DNA of 64,000 nt, from contig NZ_CANMOO010000002.1 in the NCBI RefSeq assembly GCF_947499585.1, positions 1,116,001 to 1,180,000 of the forward strand, given 5' to 3'. The notes under the pieces were generated by a model that did not search any database, was not told the origin of the DNA, and was given only the letters and a program-made list of their open reading frames with translations. This document shows positions 8,153-17,579 of this stretch, piece after piece. The translations under genes were made by a program, and so were the position numbers. Source of the stretch: an uncultured Allomuricauda sp. (lineage in GTDB: Bacteria; Bacteroidota; Bacteroidia; Flavobacteriales; Flavobacteriaceae). Positions within the stretch are counted from its first letter, which is position 1; each line of letters begins with the position of its first letter.

Positions 8153-8674
8153 TTATTCCCCTGCCGTATTAGAGGCAGCACTTTCTACGTTAATCTGTTG
8201 TACATCCCTATCAAAAAGATAGAGACCACCCTTATCATTGCCAATTAAATTGATTTTATCCAATACGGTTCTGGCTAAGGCTTCTTCCTCCAATTGCTCA
8301 GCTACATACCATTGCAGGAAGTTGTGCGTGGCATAATCTTTTTCTTGCAACGTAACATGAACAAGTTCATTGATGCTGTTGGATACAAAGATTTCATGCT
8401 GATATAGTTCTTCAAACATTTTCTGAAAAGAAACAAAATCCGTTTTTGGTGCTTTCAAGGTAGAAATTTTAGCATGCCCTCCACGTTCGTTGACATATTT
8501 CACCAATTTAAGCATGTGCATACGTTCCTCATCAGAATGGCCATACATAAAACCAGCGATTCCCTCCAAACCTTTTACCTCTGCCCATGAAGCCATGGAT
8601 AGATATACTTGCGAAGATTCAGCTTCTATTTGTATTTGATCGTTAAGTGCTTTTTCAAGTTTCTTTGATAACAT
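8153..8674 (-). CDS. ftnA: Bacterial non-haem ferritin
   Basis: 173 residues, matching E. coli FtnA position for position in the ferroxidase centre: E17, E50, H53, E94, then E126, Q127, E129 and E130 in YVAEQLEEEA. It oxidises Fe(II) and stores iron as a mineral in a 24-subunit cytosolic shell. The C-terminus is slightly long (SAASNTAGE). No haem-binding Met typical of bacterioferritin was noted. Probably monocistronic or leading into the small Cys-rich gene. No Fur-like box was identified by eye. Confidence 0.95.
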   Translation of the reverse strand: MLSKKLEKALNDQIQIEAESSQVYLSMASWAEVKGLEGIAGFMYGHSDEERMHMLKLVKYVNERGGHAKISTLKAPKTDFVSFQKMFEELYQHEIFVSNSINELVHVTLQEKDYATHNFLQWYVAEQLEEEALARTVLDKINLIGNDKGGLYLFDRDVQQINVESAASNTAGE

Positions 8675-8742
8675 AGCTTAATACGTGTTTAAGGTATAAA
8701 ATTACAAAATGACTATCTGTAATCTTGATTTTTATTGAAATA

Positions 8743-8868
8743 TTAAAACTGGACCATCAAACCAAGGGTATTTGGACCAAAAGATGGGCTCCAGCTTAGG
8801 TTTGTTGTTGTCGTATTTTCATCCACCTCATAAAGCAGAAACGAAAATAAACCGGGAAGACTAGGCAT
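8743..8868 (-). pseudogene. C-terminal remnant of an outer-membrane protein
   Basis: A 41-residue frame begins at an ATG overlapping the stop of the histone-deacetylase-like gene and ends with TAA at 8743-8745. It reads FLLYEVDENTTTT, then NLSWSPSFGPNTLGLMVQF. Alternating hydrophobic residues and a terminal Phe are the signature of the last strand of an outer-membrane beta-barrel. No signal peptide or barrel body exists upstream, where the deacetylase gene lies. I infer a 3' gene scrap left by a deletion or rearrangement. A genuine small protein is possible but less likely. Confidence 0.5.
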
Positions 8869-9763
8869 AAATATCCTGGGCTAACCTAAAGGTATTGGCA
8901 TGCGCCTCAACAATAATTTTAATATCTGGGGAATATCCTCCACCCATACTGCATTGCACTGGAATTTTGGCTTTATGGCAAGTTTTAAGCACATAACGAT
9001 CACGTTCCATACAACCATCCAGAGTCATTCCAAGGGTTCCCAGTTTATCAGAAGCAAGAACATCCACGCCACATAGATAAAAGATGAAGTTAGGTTGTAC
9101 TTTTTCCAATAGCTTAGGGAACGTGTTTTTTAAAATAGAAAGATATTCTTGATCTGTAGTTCCTTTTTCCAAGGGAATGTCCAAATCTGAAGTTTCCTTT
9201 TTAAAGGGGTAATTTCCTTTACCATGCATTGAAAAAGTGAAAACGGAATCGTCGTTTTGAAAGATTTCGGCGGTACCATTGCCTTGATGCACATCTAAAT
9301 CCACAATCAGGATTCTTTTGGCCAATCCTTTGTTTTGAAGATACCTGGCTCCAATGGCTTGGTCATTCAACATACAAAAGGCTTCCCCTCGGTTGGAGTA
9401 GGCGTGGTGAGTGCCTCCAGCAATATTCATAACTATGTCATGCTTCAAGGCAAATCCACATCCCTTAATGGTGCCATCCGCTATAATGCGTTCTCTTTGC
9501 ACCAACTCATTACTCAAGGGAAAACCAATTTTTCTCGCTAAACTTGGTTTAATGTCCAAGTTGACCAAATTCTTATAATATTCAGAATCGTGCACCGCCA
9601 AAATAGGGTCATCGCTTGGAATTTCTGGTTGAAAAAAATTGTCTTCAACACAAGTGCCTTCGTGAAGCAATTGTTGCGGCAACAACTCGTATTTAATCAT
9701 CGGAAACCGATGCTTCTCTGGTAGTGGGTGTTTGTATATGGGATGAAAGGCTATTTTGAGCAT
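8861..9763 (-). CDS. Histone deacetylase family (acetoin-utilisation type) protein
   Basis: 300 residues from ATG 9763 (MLKIAFHPIY). The frame extends to 9823, but that would overlap tex. Arginase/deacetylase-fold motifs are present: AGGTHHAYSNRGEAFCMLND (the HH pair), the zinc ligands in IVDLDVHQGNGTAEIF, and a C-terminal GGGYSPD. The family removes acetyl groups from lysines or small amines using zinc. In bacteria, substrates are mostly unknown, with AcuC and polyamine deacetylases as characterised relatives. It starts 7 bp after the tex stop, so the two are co-transcribed. Confidence 0.9.
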   Translation of the reverse strand: MLKIAFHPIYKHPLPEKHRFPMIKYELLPQQLLHEGTCVEDNFFQPEIPSDDPILAVHDSEYYKNLVNLDIKPSLARKIGFPLSNELVQRERIIADGTIKGCGFALKHDIVMNIAGGTHHAYSNRGEAFCMLNDQAIGARYLQNKGLAKRILIVDLDVHQGNGTAEIFQNDDSVFTFSMHGKGNYPFKKETSDLDIPLEKGTTDQEYLSILKNTFPKLLEKVQPNFIFYLCGVDVLASDKLGTLGMTLDGCMERDRYVLKTCHKAKIPVQCSMGGGYSPDIKIIVEAHANTFRLAQDIYA

Positions 9764-9770
9764 TATGAGA

Positions 9771-11900
9771 TCAAGCTTTTTTATGCAAAGCCAATTGAAT
9801 GCGCTTTCTTGGGACGTCAACATCTAAAACTTTGACCACAATCTGCTGGTGTAGACTTACATGCTCATTTACATCTTTAACAAAAGAATCTGATAGGTTG
9901 GAGACATGGATGAGCCCACTTTCCTTAATGCCAATATCCACAAAGCAACCAAAATTGGTAATGTTATTAACGATACCCGGAAGCAATTGTCCTTGCTGTA
10001 AATCTGTAATTTGTTTGATGTTTTGATTGAAGGTGAATACCTTGGCTTTTTCCCTACGGTCCAATCCTGGTTTTTCCAATTCTTCAAGAATGTCTTCTAA
10101 GGTCGGCATTCCAATAGTTTCAGTGCAATAAGATTTAAGGTCAATACTTTCTAGTACTGCCTCATTTCTAATAATGCCAGATACAGGTACACCTTTGTCT
10201 TTGGCCATTTTCTGCACAATACCATAACTTTCTGGATGCACGGCGGAATCATCCAACGGATTTTTGCCATCCTTTATGCGTAAAAAGCCGGCTCCCTGTT
10301 CAAAAGCTTTACCGCCTAAGCGAGGCACTTTTTTAATGTCAGCCCTGTTTTTAAAAGCACCATTTTCGTTGCGATAAGCCACAATATTTTCCGCAAGCTT
10401 TGGACCAATGCCTGAGACATAACTGAGCAGCGGGACGCTTGCGGTATTGATATTAACACCAACGGAGTTGACACAGCTTTCCACTACGGTATCCAAGGAG
10501 GTTTTTAATTTGGTCTGATCCACATCGTGCTGGTATTGGCCAACACCTATGGATTTTGCATCTATTTTAACCAATTCGGCCAAGGGATCTGCCAAACGAC
10601 GCCCGATGGAAACGGCACCTCTAACGGTTACATCATAGTTGGGGAATTCATCCCTTGCAATTTTGGATGCCGAATAAATGGAGGCACCTGCCTCACTGAC
10701 CACAAAAACTTCAATGGGGTTTTTAAAGTGAATACGTTTGACCAATTTCTCGGTTTCTCTAGATGCGGTACCGTTACCAATGGCAATTGCTTCAATTTTG
10801 TGTGCATCTACAAGCGAACTTATCTTTTTAATGGCGCCAGCGCTATCATTTTGAGGTGCATGCGGATAAATGGTCTCGTTATGTTTTAAGTCACCCTGCG
10901 CATCCAAGCAAACTACTTTACAGCCTGTTCTAAAACCGGGGTCTATGGCCAAAATACGTTTTTCACCCAAAGGAGCACCGAGCAATAACTGCTTTAGATT
11001 TTTAGAGAATACTTGAATAGCATCAGTATCAGCCTTGTCTTTGGCATTTTTTAAAAGCTCGTTGGATAAAGAGGGTAATAAAAGTCGTTTATAGGCATCG
11101 CTTATCGCAAGTTCAATTTGAGCAGTACAAGAGTTGTTTGATTTGATGATACGGCGTTCTATATTGTCAACCGCCCTATCATTATCAATTTCAATTTTTA
11201 TGCGGATAAAACCCTCTTTTTCTGCTCTTAGGATGGCTAAAAACCGATGCGAAGGACAACGGTTTAAAGGTTCGCTCCAATCAAAATAATCGCGGAATTT
11301 TTGTGCTTTTTCGTCATCCTTTTTGGTTTTGATGACTTTGGAGGTAATCAAGGCATGCCGCTCTAGCTGATTTCTGAGTTGGTTGCGAATGTCTGACCGT
11401 TCATTGACCCACTCGGCAATGATATGACGAGCACCTTCTAAGGCATCATCTTCATTCACAATTTCTTTGTCGAGGTATTTGGAGGCAATGAATTCAATCT
11501 CATCACTTCGTTGTGCCATGATAATTTTGGCCAAAGGTTCCAGACCATTTTTTCTGGCAGTTTCCGCTTTTGTTTTTTTACTTTTTTTGAAAGGAAGATA
11601 AAGATCTTCCAAACTGGTAAGATCAATGGAATTTTGAAACTTAGATTGGAGTTCTGGGGTAAGGAGTCCTTGTTCTTCAACCCCTTTTATAATAGCCGTT
11701 TTTCTTTTTTCAAGGGCTTCAAAGTCTGCTTTGAATTTTACGATTTCACCAACCTGAACTTCATCTAAATTACCTGTGCGTTCTTTTCGGTAACGCGATA
11801 TAAAGGGAATGGTACAATCTTCATTTAATAATGCAACGGTATTTTCTATACTTTTTTCTGAAAGCTGAGTGTGTTTTACTATGTACGGGATGAGTTGCAT
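9771..11900 (-). CDS. tex: Tex, S1-domain RNA-binding transcription accessory protein
   Basis: 709 residues. Domain order is the Tex N-terminal helical region (with SIENTVALLNEDCTIPFISR near the start), a YqgF/RNase H-like domain (ILAIDPGFRTGCK), a helix-hairpin-helix pair (SYVSGIGPKLAENIVAYR and the following HhH), and a C-terminal S1 domain (about 635-709, GCFVDIGIKESGLIHVSNL). Tex binds nucleic acid and affects transcription or ribosome-associated processes; its precise role is unclear. The frame is somewhat shorter than the roughly 770 residues of many homologues. It is in the metG-hypothetical-tex-deacetylase minus-strand block. Confidence 0.95.
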   Translation of the reverse strand: MQLIPYIVKHTQLSEKSIENTVALLNEDCTIPFISRYRKERTGNLDEVQVGEIVKFKADFEALEKRKTAIIKGVEEQGLLTPELQSKFQNSIDLTSLEDLYLPFKKSKKTKAETARKNGLEPLAKIIMAQRSDEIEFIASKYLDKEIVNEDDALEGARHIIAEWVNERSDIRNQLRNQLERHALITSKVIKTKKDDEKAQKFRDYFDWSEPLNRCPSHRFLAILRAEKEGFIRIKIEIDNDRAVDNIERRIIKSNNSCTAQIELAISDAYKRLLLPSLSNELLKNAKDKADTDAIQVFSKNLKQLLLGAPLGEKRILAIDPGFRTGCKVVCLDAQGDLKHNETIYPHAPQNDSAGAIKKISSLVDAHKIEAIAIGNGTASRETEKLVKRIHFKNPIEVFVVSEAGASIYSASKIARDEFPNYDVTVRGAVSIGRRLADPLAELVKIDAKSIGVGQYQHDVDQTKLKTSLDTVVESCVNSVGVNINTASVPLLSYVSGIGPKLAENIVAYRNENGAFKNRADIKKVPRLGGKAFEQGAGFLRIKDGKNPLDDSAVHPESYGIVQKMAKDKGVPVSGIIRNEAVLESIDLKSYCTETIGMPTLEDILEELEKPGLDRREKAKVFTFNQNIKQITDLQQGQLLPGIVNNITNFGCFVDIGIKESGLIHVSNLSDSFVKDVNEHVSLHQQIVVKVLDVDVPRKRIQLALHKKA

Positions 11901-11924
11901 TTGGGTTTTGTTATAAGAAATATT

Positions 11925-13376
11925 CTAGTGTTCAAATTTCATAAGGGTATAACTCTTTTCCTTTTTGTTATAAAAGCCATAAACAAAGAAATTATCTATT
12001 TTAAAAATTGTTTCAAGTTTTAATTTTTTCTTTAAAACAGAGTTTTTTAAGTATTTGGATTTTAATGAAATCCTGTCAAATACATTGTTTTGAGCTTTCT
12101 TATCTATATGCTTTAACGTTTTGATATTAAGAAGTGATTTTGTAAATATGGATGATTTGATTTGTACATAGGAATAGTATCCCCAGGAAACAGGATCTGT
12201 TGTTGTACTAATTAAGGTTGGAAGTATTTCTGGATTTAATAGAGAACCGACTCCCAAAGGTTTGGCTTCTTTAGCGCCACCTATTGTGATATCAATAAAA
12301 TCTGTATTCTTAAGAATGTATAGGCCAACTTCATATTTTGATAATTTTCTTAAAAAGTCTTTTGTGTTTTTTACTTCGGCCCTGTTACTCCTAGCCCTGG
12401 AATTAAACATATTGGACATTTGACCTTCGAACTCCTGATAAAACGGAGCATTTTTAAAGAAAAACTCTTCATCTTTTTTAATAGAATACTCAGTAATTTT
12501 TTCCCGAGTTTTCAAATCATGAATGCTTAATACCAAAAACTCACTGGAAACTATAAGTTGGAATAGTCTATTATCACTAATAAATGAATTGGATTTTTTT
12601 GTGGCTGAAGCTCCAATGTTTTCAATAAAAAATGATTTATTTGATTCATTTTTAAGATTTAAGCTAAGAATTTGTGTTCTATCAGTTTTGTGGTTAAGCG
12701 TAATAATTATAGAATCATTCTTTGGGTAGATTTTGATTTTTTTGGAAACAATTTCCAAGGAGTAAGGAATATTATCCTCAATTACTTCAGTTTTATCTTT
12801 ATCTAATAGGTTGCTTAGAGGAACAACATTACCATTTTCATTGTAAAACGTATGATTGGATAAGTCGTAAACAACTTTATTATGTCCTGCCTTTTTGAAA
12901 GAATATATATTAATGATTGATTTTCCTTCAATATAAGAAAGCAGGTAAAATTGATTCTTGTAATTGATAGTGGAAAGAAACCGCTCTCTGTTGTCAAAAC
13001 CCAAATCAAATTGTTTTACAAAAAGTTTCTCCCCTTCTTTAATAGACATGAGAAAAAATCCGTCACTTCTATAATTTGAAAAATACAGATTAATGCTGCT
13101 ATCACTTCCAACATTAAATCCTTGAATTTTAGGGAATGTCTCTGGAGGCTTAGGAAAAGTTTTTTCAATTTTTTCTGTATCGTTATTGAATATAACCTGG
13201 GTAATCTCTTTACTGTCAACGAAAAATATATTGGGACGTCCATGGTTATCGACAACGGTCATGGTTTCCTTTAAATCAGGAAAACTCAATGCGACTTCTA
13301 CCTTTCCAAATATCTCTTGCGAAAAAGATAACTTGTAAATAATGAGAGAAGCAATTAAGGTAAATGTAAAACGCAT
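11925..13376 (-). CDS. Secreted hypothetical protein, possibly beta-propeller
   Basis: 483 residues with a Sec signal peptide (MRFTFTLIASLIIYKLSFSQ). The mature protein has repeated beta-rich segments containing polar turns (for example FFVDSKEITQVIF, FYLLSYIEGKSIINIYSF, LFQLIVSSEFLVLSIHDL), suggesting a propeller-like or repeat beta structure. I recognise no catalytic motif and no T9SS tail. It lies 5 bp after the metG stop and 24 bp before tex, so it is probably co-transcribed with housekeeping genes despite being exported. Function unknown. Confidence 0.7.
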   Translation of the reverse strand: MRFTFTLIASLIIYKLSFSQEIFGKVEVALSFPDLKETMTVVDNHGRPNIFFVDSKEITQVIFNNDTEKIEKTFPKPPETFPKIQGFNVGSDSSINLYFSNYRSDGFFLMSIKEGEKLFVKQFDLGFDNRERFLSTINYKNQFYLLSYIEGKSIINIYSFKKAGHNKVVYDLSNHTFYNENGNVVPLSNLLDKDKTEVIEDNIPYSLEIVSKKIKIYPKNDSIIITLNHKTDRTQILSLNLKNESNKSFFIENIGASATKKSNSFISDNRLFQLIVSSEFLVLSIHDLKTREKITEYSIKKDEEFFFKNAPFYQEFEGQMSNMFNSRARSNRAEVKNTKDFLRKLSKYEVGLYILKNTDFIDITIGGAKEAKPLGVGSLLNPEILPTLISTTTDPVSWGYYSYVQIKSSIFTKSLLNIKTLKHIDKKAQNNVFDRISLKSKYLKNSVLKKKLKLETIFKIDNFFVYGFYNKKEKSYTLMKFEH

Positions 13377-13381
13377 GAATT

Positions 13382-15457
13382 CTAATTAATGGTTTCCCCA
13401 TTCCCCACCTCATCCTCATCTGGATTAAGAAACACCAATTTACCTTCTTGGTTTTCGGTCATCAAAATCATGCCTTCACTTTCCACGCCACGTAATTTTC
13501 TGGGCGCTAGATTCACCAAAACAGTTACTTTTTTACCTACAATTTCTTCAGCGGTAAAGCTTTCGGCAATTCCAGAGACTATGGTTCTCACATCTAAGCC
13601 TGTATCTACTTTTAAAACCAAGAGTTTGTTTGCCTTGGGCATTTTTTCAGCTTCTATTATAGTGCCAACACGCATATCCAGTTTGGTAAAGTCATCAAAG
13701 GTGATGGTCTCTTTTTGAGGCGTAATCTCTTTCTCCATTTGTTCGTTTGCTTTTTTGGTTGCTTCCAGCTTAGCTAATTGAGCTTCAATTTCTTTGTCTT
13801 CTACCTTACGGAATAGCAGTTCACTTTTATTGATTTGATGCCCAAAAGGGAGCAGCGTTTCTTTAGCGCTAAGTTCATCCCAAGAGGTCTCTACTGTGCT
13901 CGACGTGACATTTAAGATATTTTTGAGTTTATTGGACGTAAATGGCAAAAACGGCTCGCTTAATATGGCCAAACCAGTTGCAATCTGAAGCGCAACAAAC
14001 ATCACTGTCTTTGTGCGTTCTTCATCAGTTTTTATGAGCTTCCAAGGTTCCTCATCTGCCAAATATTTGTTTCCTAATCTTGCAAGGTTCATCAACTCTT
14101 GACTGGCCTCTCTAAATCTGTAACGCTCAAGAGAATTGGAGAGCGTATTAGGGAACTCCTTTAAGGCTTCCAACGTTTGTTTATCAATAGCTGAAAATTC
14201 ACTTGGGGTAGGCACAACACCATCATAATATTTATGGGTGAGCACTGCCACACGGTTTATAAAGTTCCCGAAAATGGCTACTAACTCATTATTGTTTCTT
14301 GCTTGAAAATCTTTCCAAGTAAAATCGTTATCCTTGGTTTCTGGTGCATTGGCGGTCAAGGTATATCTAAGCACATCTTCCATGCCTGGAAACTCTTCTA
14401 AATATTCATGCAACCAGACCGCCCAATTCTTAGAGGTGGAAAGTTTGTTGCCTTCCAAATTTAAAAACTCGTTTGCAGGCACATTTTCTGGTAGAATAAA
14501 ATCTCCATGGGCCTTTAGCATGCTTGGGAAGATGATACAATGGAAAACGATATTGTCCTTGCCAATAAAATGTAGCAATTTGGTGTCCTTGTCCTTCCAA
14601 TACGGTTCCCAGTCCTTTCCTTCTCTTTCTGCCCATTCTTTTGTGGAAGAAATATAACCGATAGGGGCATCGAACCATACATACAATACTTTGCCTTCGC
14701 CGCCTTCAACAGGAACGGGAATTCCCCAATCCAAATCGCGTGTAACGGCACGTGGTTTTAGACCATCGTCTATCCAAGATTTGCATTGGCCGTAGACATT
14801 AGGTTTCCAATCGTTTTTATGGCCTTTTAAAATCCATTCTTTTAAGAAACTTTCGTAACGATCCAGAGGCAGGAACCAATGTTTGGTTTTCTTTAATGTA
14901 GGGACATTGCCAGTGATGGCAGATTTTGGATTTATTAAGTCTGTAGCATTTAAGGAGGAACCGCAATTTTCGCATTGGTCCCCATAAGCCTCTTCATTAC
15001 CGCATATTGGACAGGTTCCCACAACGAATCTGTCTGCTAAAAACTGTTGGGCCTCTTCATCATACAATTGCTCGGTTACTTCTTCTATAAAATCACCTTG
15101 ATTGTATAATTTCTCAAAAAAATCTGACGCGGTTTTATGATGAATTTCTGCTGAGGTGCGGGAATAATTATCCATGGAAATCCCAAAATCAACAAATGAT
15201 TTTTTGATGATTTCGTGATACTTATCAATAATTTCTTTTGGAGAAACTCCCTCTTTTTTAGCCTTCATTGGAATAGCTACCCCATGTTCATCACTACCAC
15301 AGATAAAAGCGACATCGTGTCCTTTTAAACGTAAATAGCGAGAATAGATATCAGCAGGAACATAAACACCGGCCAAATGCCCAATATGGATTGGTCCATT
15401 AGTGTAAGGAAGTGCCGCGGTTATGGTATATCTTGATGGAGAATTGGTCTCAGACAT
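13382..15457 (-). CDS. metG: Methionyl-tRNA synthetase
   Basis: 691 residues. The class I signature HIGH is at 24-27 in [10 protein letters not shown], and the KMSKS loop appears as KLSTS. A zinc knuckle is formed by [10 protein letters not shown] and [12 protein letters not shown]-terminal tRNA-binding (EMAP/Trbp111-like) domain occupies about 590-691 ([21 protein letters not shown]). The enzyme attaches methionine to initiator and elongator tRNAs in the cytosol. Full length for the long dimeric form. It heads the minus-strand block that continues into the hypothetical gene, tex and the deacetylase. Confidence 0.98.
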   Translation of the reverse strand: MSETNSPSRYTITAALPYTNGPIHIGHLAGVYVPADIYSRYLRLKGHDVAFICGSDEHGVAIPMKAKKEGVSPKEIIDKYHEIIKKSFVDFGISMDNYSRTSAEIHHKTASDFFEKLYNQGDFIEEVTEQLYDEEAQQFLADRFVVGTCPICGNEEAYGDQCENCGSSLNATDLINPKSAITGNVPTLKKTKHWFLPLDRYESFLKEWILKGHKNDWKPNVYGQCKSWIDDGLKPRAVTRDLDWGIPVPVEGGEGKVLYVWFDAPIGYISSTKEWAEREGKDWEPYWKDKDTKLLHFIGKDNIVFHCIIFPSMLKAHGDFILPENVPANEFLNLEGNKLSTSKNWAVWLHEYLEEFPGMEDVLRYTLTANAPETKDNDFTWKDFQARNNNELVAIFGNFINRVAVLTHKYYDGVVPTPSEFSAIDKQTLEALKEFPNTLSNSLERYRFREASQELMNLARLGNKYLADEEPWKLIKTDEERTKTVMFVALQIATGLAILSEPFLPFTSNKLKNILNVTSSTVETSWDELSAKETLLPFGHQINKSELLFRKVEDKEIEAQLAKLEATKKANEQMEKEITPQKETITFDDFTKLDMRVGTIIEAEKMPKANKLLVLKVDTGLDVRTIVSGIAESFTAEEIVGKKVTVLVNLAPRKLRGVESEGMILMTENQEGKLVFLNPDEDEVGNGETIN

Positions 15458-15605
15458 GAATCATTTTAATTAAGCCCCAAAAATACTGAATTTCATTCGA
15501 GTGATTCTATCCTTTTAGGGACTTGTTGAGGAGTGTACAGATATTGGAAAATGGAGGATTAGATAATTAGTATATTGTAAGAATATATCTATAAAATATA
15601 ATTAA

Positions 15606-15770
15606 ATGAGCACAGGTAATCCCAAGAAGTTTAAAAATCTTGAAAAATTCAAAGGAGTTTTAAAAGAAGAGAAAAAGGAAGAAGTAACCCGAGTTTATAA
15701 GGACAAAAATCATGAAGTGAAAAAAGCCTTGGCATTTAAAACAGATAGGAATAAACCAAAATTGACGTAA
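15606..15770 (+). CDS. Small charged hypothetical protein (54 aa)
   Basis: ATG 15606 to TAA 15768-15770. The product begins MSTGNPKKFKNLEKFKG and continues as a Lys/Glu-rich, probably helical and cytosolic peptide with no Cys and no signal. It lies in the divergent gap upstream of metG, and the ATG follows an A/T-rich leader typical of Bacteroidota. The composition is protein-like rather than random, but I do not recognise a family. Confidence 0.45.
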   Translation: MSTGNPKKFKNLEKFKGVLKEEKKEEVTRVYKDKNHEVKKALAFKTDRNKPKLT

Positions 15771-15778
15771 AAAGGAAA

Positions 15779-15829
15779 CCTCCGAATCATGCAGCTCTTA
15801 CTTGGGGTGGGGAGTTGCACTATCGGAGG
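15779..15829. other. Long two-tier hairpin between convergent genes
   Basis: Outer arms CCTCCGA (15779-15785) and TCGGAGG (15823-15829) pair perfectly. Inner arms TGCAGCTC (15790-15797) and GAGTTGCA (15812-15819) pair over 8 bp with one G-U, separated by a small 4/3-nt internal loop. The apical loop is 14 nt and G-rich. On the minus strand it is followed by TTTCCTTTTT, so it could terminate the DUF1501 transcript. No T-tract follows on the plus strand. A structured RNA is an alternative. Confidence 0.55.
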
Positions 15830-15857
15830 AATCTGGAATGTATACGTTACGACTAGT

Positions 15858-17570
15858 CTACATTATCATTACTGATTTACTCATTTTTTCGTCTCCCACT
15901 GAGATTCTATAGATATATTTTCCGGTGGATAAACTATCTCTCATTCGCTCCCTAATATTGATTTCAGCGGAACCTTCCAACATCATTTCATTGAAAACAG
16001 TGCCCACATTCTGACCTAAGATGTTGTACAATTGAATGTCAACATGGGCCGCAACGGGCATTTCCAAATAAATATGTGGAGTGCGCTCAGTTGGATAGTA
16101 AGGTCTATGGACAATTGTAGCCAATGCATCTGGATCTGGATCCATGCCATCTGGACTTGGAGGGGTATCCGGTAATGTTGGCGGGTCACTATCCATTGCA
16201 ATATCATCAAAGGTTTCCCCACTACAGTTGAAACCTAGGTCTACTGCTTGATATGGATAACCCAATAAATGGCGCTCAACAGCTTCTCTTGGAACACATA
16301 ACCATTCTGCCAAGACCGTACCGTAGAGATTTCTAAAATCCATAGTATGTTCTAGATTTCCACGACCATTGGGACTTTCCAATGAAGGGTGGTCACCAAT
16401 AAAGGCACTTCCGTTTAATCCTGATCCAAAAAATAAGGTTGGAGCAGCTTTTCCGTGATCGGTACCGTTGGAACCATTTTCAAAGATTCTACGACCAAAT
16501 TCTGAGAATGTCATGCTCAATACCTTTTCATCTTGTTGGGTAAAGGCTACGTCTTCATAAAAATTATTGATAGCAATGGAAAGATTGGTCATCAATCGTT
16601 CGTGGGCAAGTGGTTGATTACCATGAGTATCAAATCCACCCATAGAAATCATATATACTTTTGTACCAAGGTTACCCTTGATCAATCTTGCCAATAGGGC
16701 CAATTGTCTTGCAAAACCATTGTCTTGGTATTCTACTTGATTCTGTCCTCTTTCATATGCTTCATGAATTTTTCCAGCATATTCATAAGTAGTGTTTGCA
16801 ACACCTCTTAAGAACCTAAGCTGATCACCATACATACAGTTATCAAAAGGAGCATTCTCAATGTCATAGAAGAACCCTGTTTGGGCAATTTCTTCTAGCT
16901 GGTCAATGTTGTTGGTTACAAAGGCGTAATTGGTTTCTTCACCTTGGAAGACCAAATTGGCCAAATTGCCAATTTGAATGGCAGCTGGAGATTCTGGTGG
17001 ATTGATTAGATAATCAGGGAAACAATCTTCAAAATGCCTTCCCATCCATCCTGTATTCAATCCACTAAAACCAGTGGTAGTAAGATCTGTGTTCGAAAAA
17101 ATATCTGAACCTGTGAAATGGGATAAACTTTGACCTTCATATCCAACTCCGTGCACTGCTTTAAACTGCCCATCTCCCCAAAGAGGTTCCAAGGAATTCA
17201 TGTACGTAGGTACACCAAAATCGTCGGTAAGTTTTAGGACTTTACTTTCCGGGATATAAATGTTGGGTCTTGCATTAGCATAAGTATCATATTGTTGTAT
17301 TGGAATTACAGTACTTAGTCCGTCATTACCTCCGGATAATCTAATTAATATTAAAATATTATCGGTCTCTGCATCTGCGATAGCTGATGTCAAAGGTGAA
17401 GGAGCTGAAGCTGAAACTAAGTTACTTCCTAAAAACATAGAACCAGAGCCCGCTATACCCAATGCTTGGATAAAGGAACGTCTGCTCCATGTTTTGTGTT
17501 CTAAATCGTGGCCATCATGTTCTAGGCCTTTATGTGGTGTTGTATCGTGAGTATGATGAGTATCGCACAT
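15858..17570 (-). CDS. DUF1501 protein with twin-arginine signal and T9SS-type C-terminal domain
   Basis: 570 residues. The first 26 residues contain seven His, followed by a Tat-like motif SRRSFIQ (R30-R31), a hydrophobic stretch and an Ala-rich end. The DUF1501 body (about 65-430) includes LIRLSGGNDGLST, SMGGFDTHGNQ and SMTFSEFGRRIFENGSNGTD, related to the alkaline phosphatase/sulfatase fold. After a Pro/Asp-rich linker, the last 70-75 residues form a beta-domain ending GKYIYRISVGDEKMSKSVMI, a type A T9SS sorting domain. Expected location is the cell surface. Enzymatic role is unknown. It lies 9 bp downstream of its DUF1800 partner. Confidence 0.88.
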   Translation of the reverse strand: MCDTHHTHDTTPHKGLEHDGHDLEHKTWSRRSFIQALGIAGSGSMFLGSNLVSASAPSPLTSAIADAETDNILILIRLSGGNDGLSTVIPIQQYDTYANARPNIYIPESKVLKLTDDFGVPTYMNSLEPLWGDGQFKAVHGVGYEGQSLSHFTGSDIFSNTDLTTTGFSGLNTGWMGRHFEDCFPDYLINPPESPAAIQIGNLANLVFQGEETNYAFVTNNIDQLEEIAQTGFFYDIENAPFDNCMYGDQLRFLRGVANTTYEYAGKIHEAYERGQNQVEYQDNGFARQLALLARLIKGNLGTKVYMISMGGFDTHGNQPLAHERLMTNLSIAINNFYEDVAFTQQDEKVLSMTFSEFGRRIFENGSNGTDHGKAAPTLFFGSGLNGSAFIGDHPSLESPNGRGNLEHTMDFRNLYGTVLAEWLCVPREAVERHLLGYPYQAVDLGFNCSGETFDDIAMDSDPPTLPDTPPSPDGMDPDPDALATIVHRPYYPTERTPHIYLEMPVAAHVDIQLYNILGQNVGTVFNEMMLEGSAEINIRERMRDSLSTGKYIYRISVGDEKMSKSVMIM

Positions 17571-17579
17571 GGTGTAGGG

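Noticed and set aside
10527..10889. 120-codon open frame opposite tex
   Set aside because: It lies entirely within tex on the other strand; tex is clearly coding.
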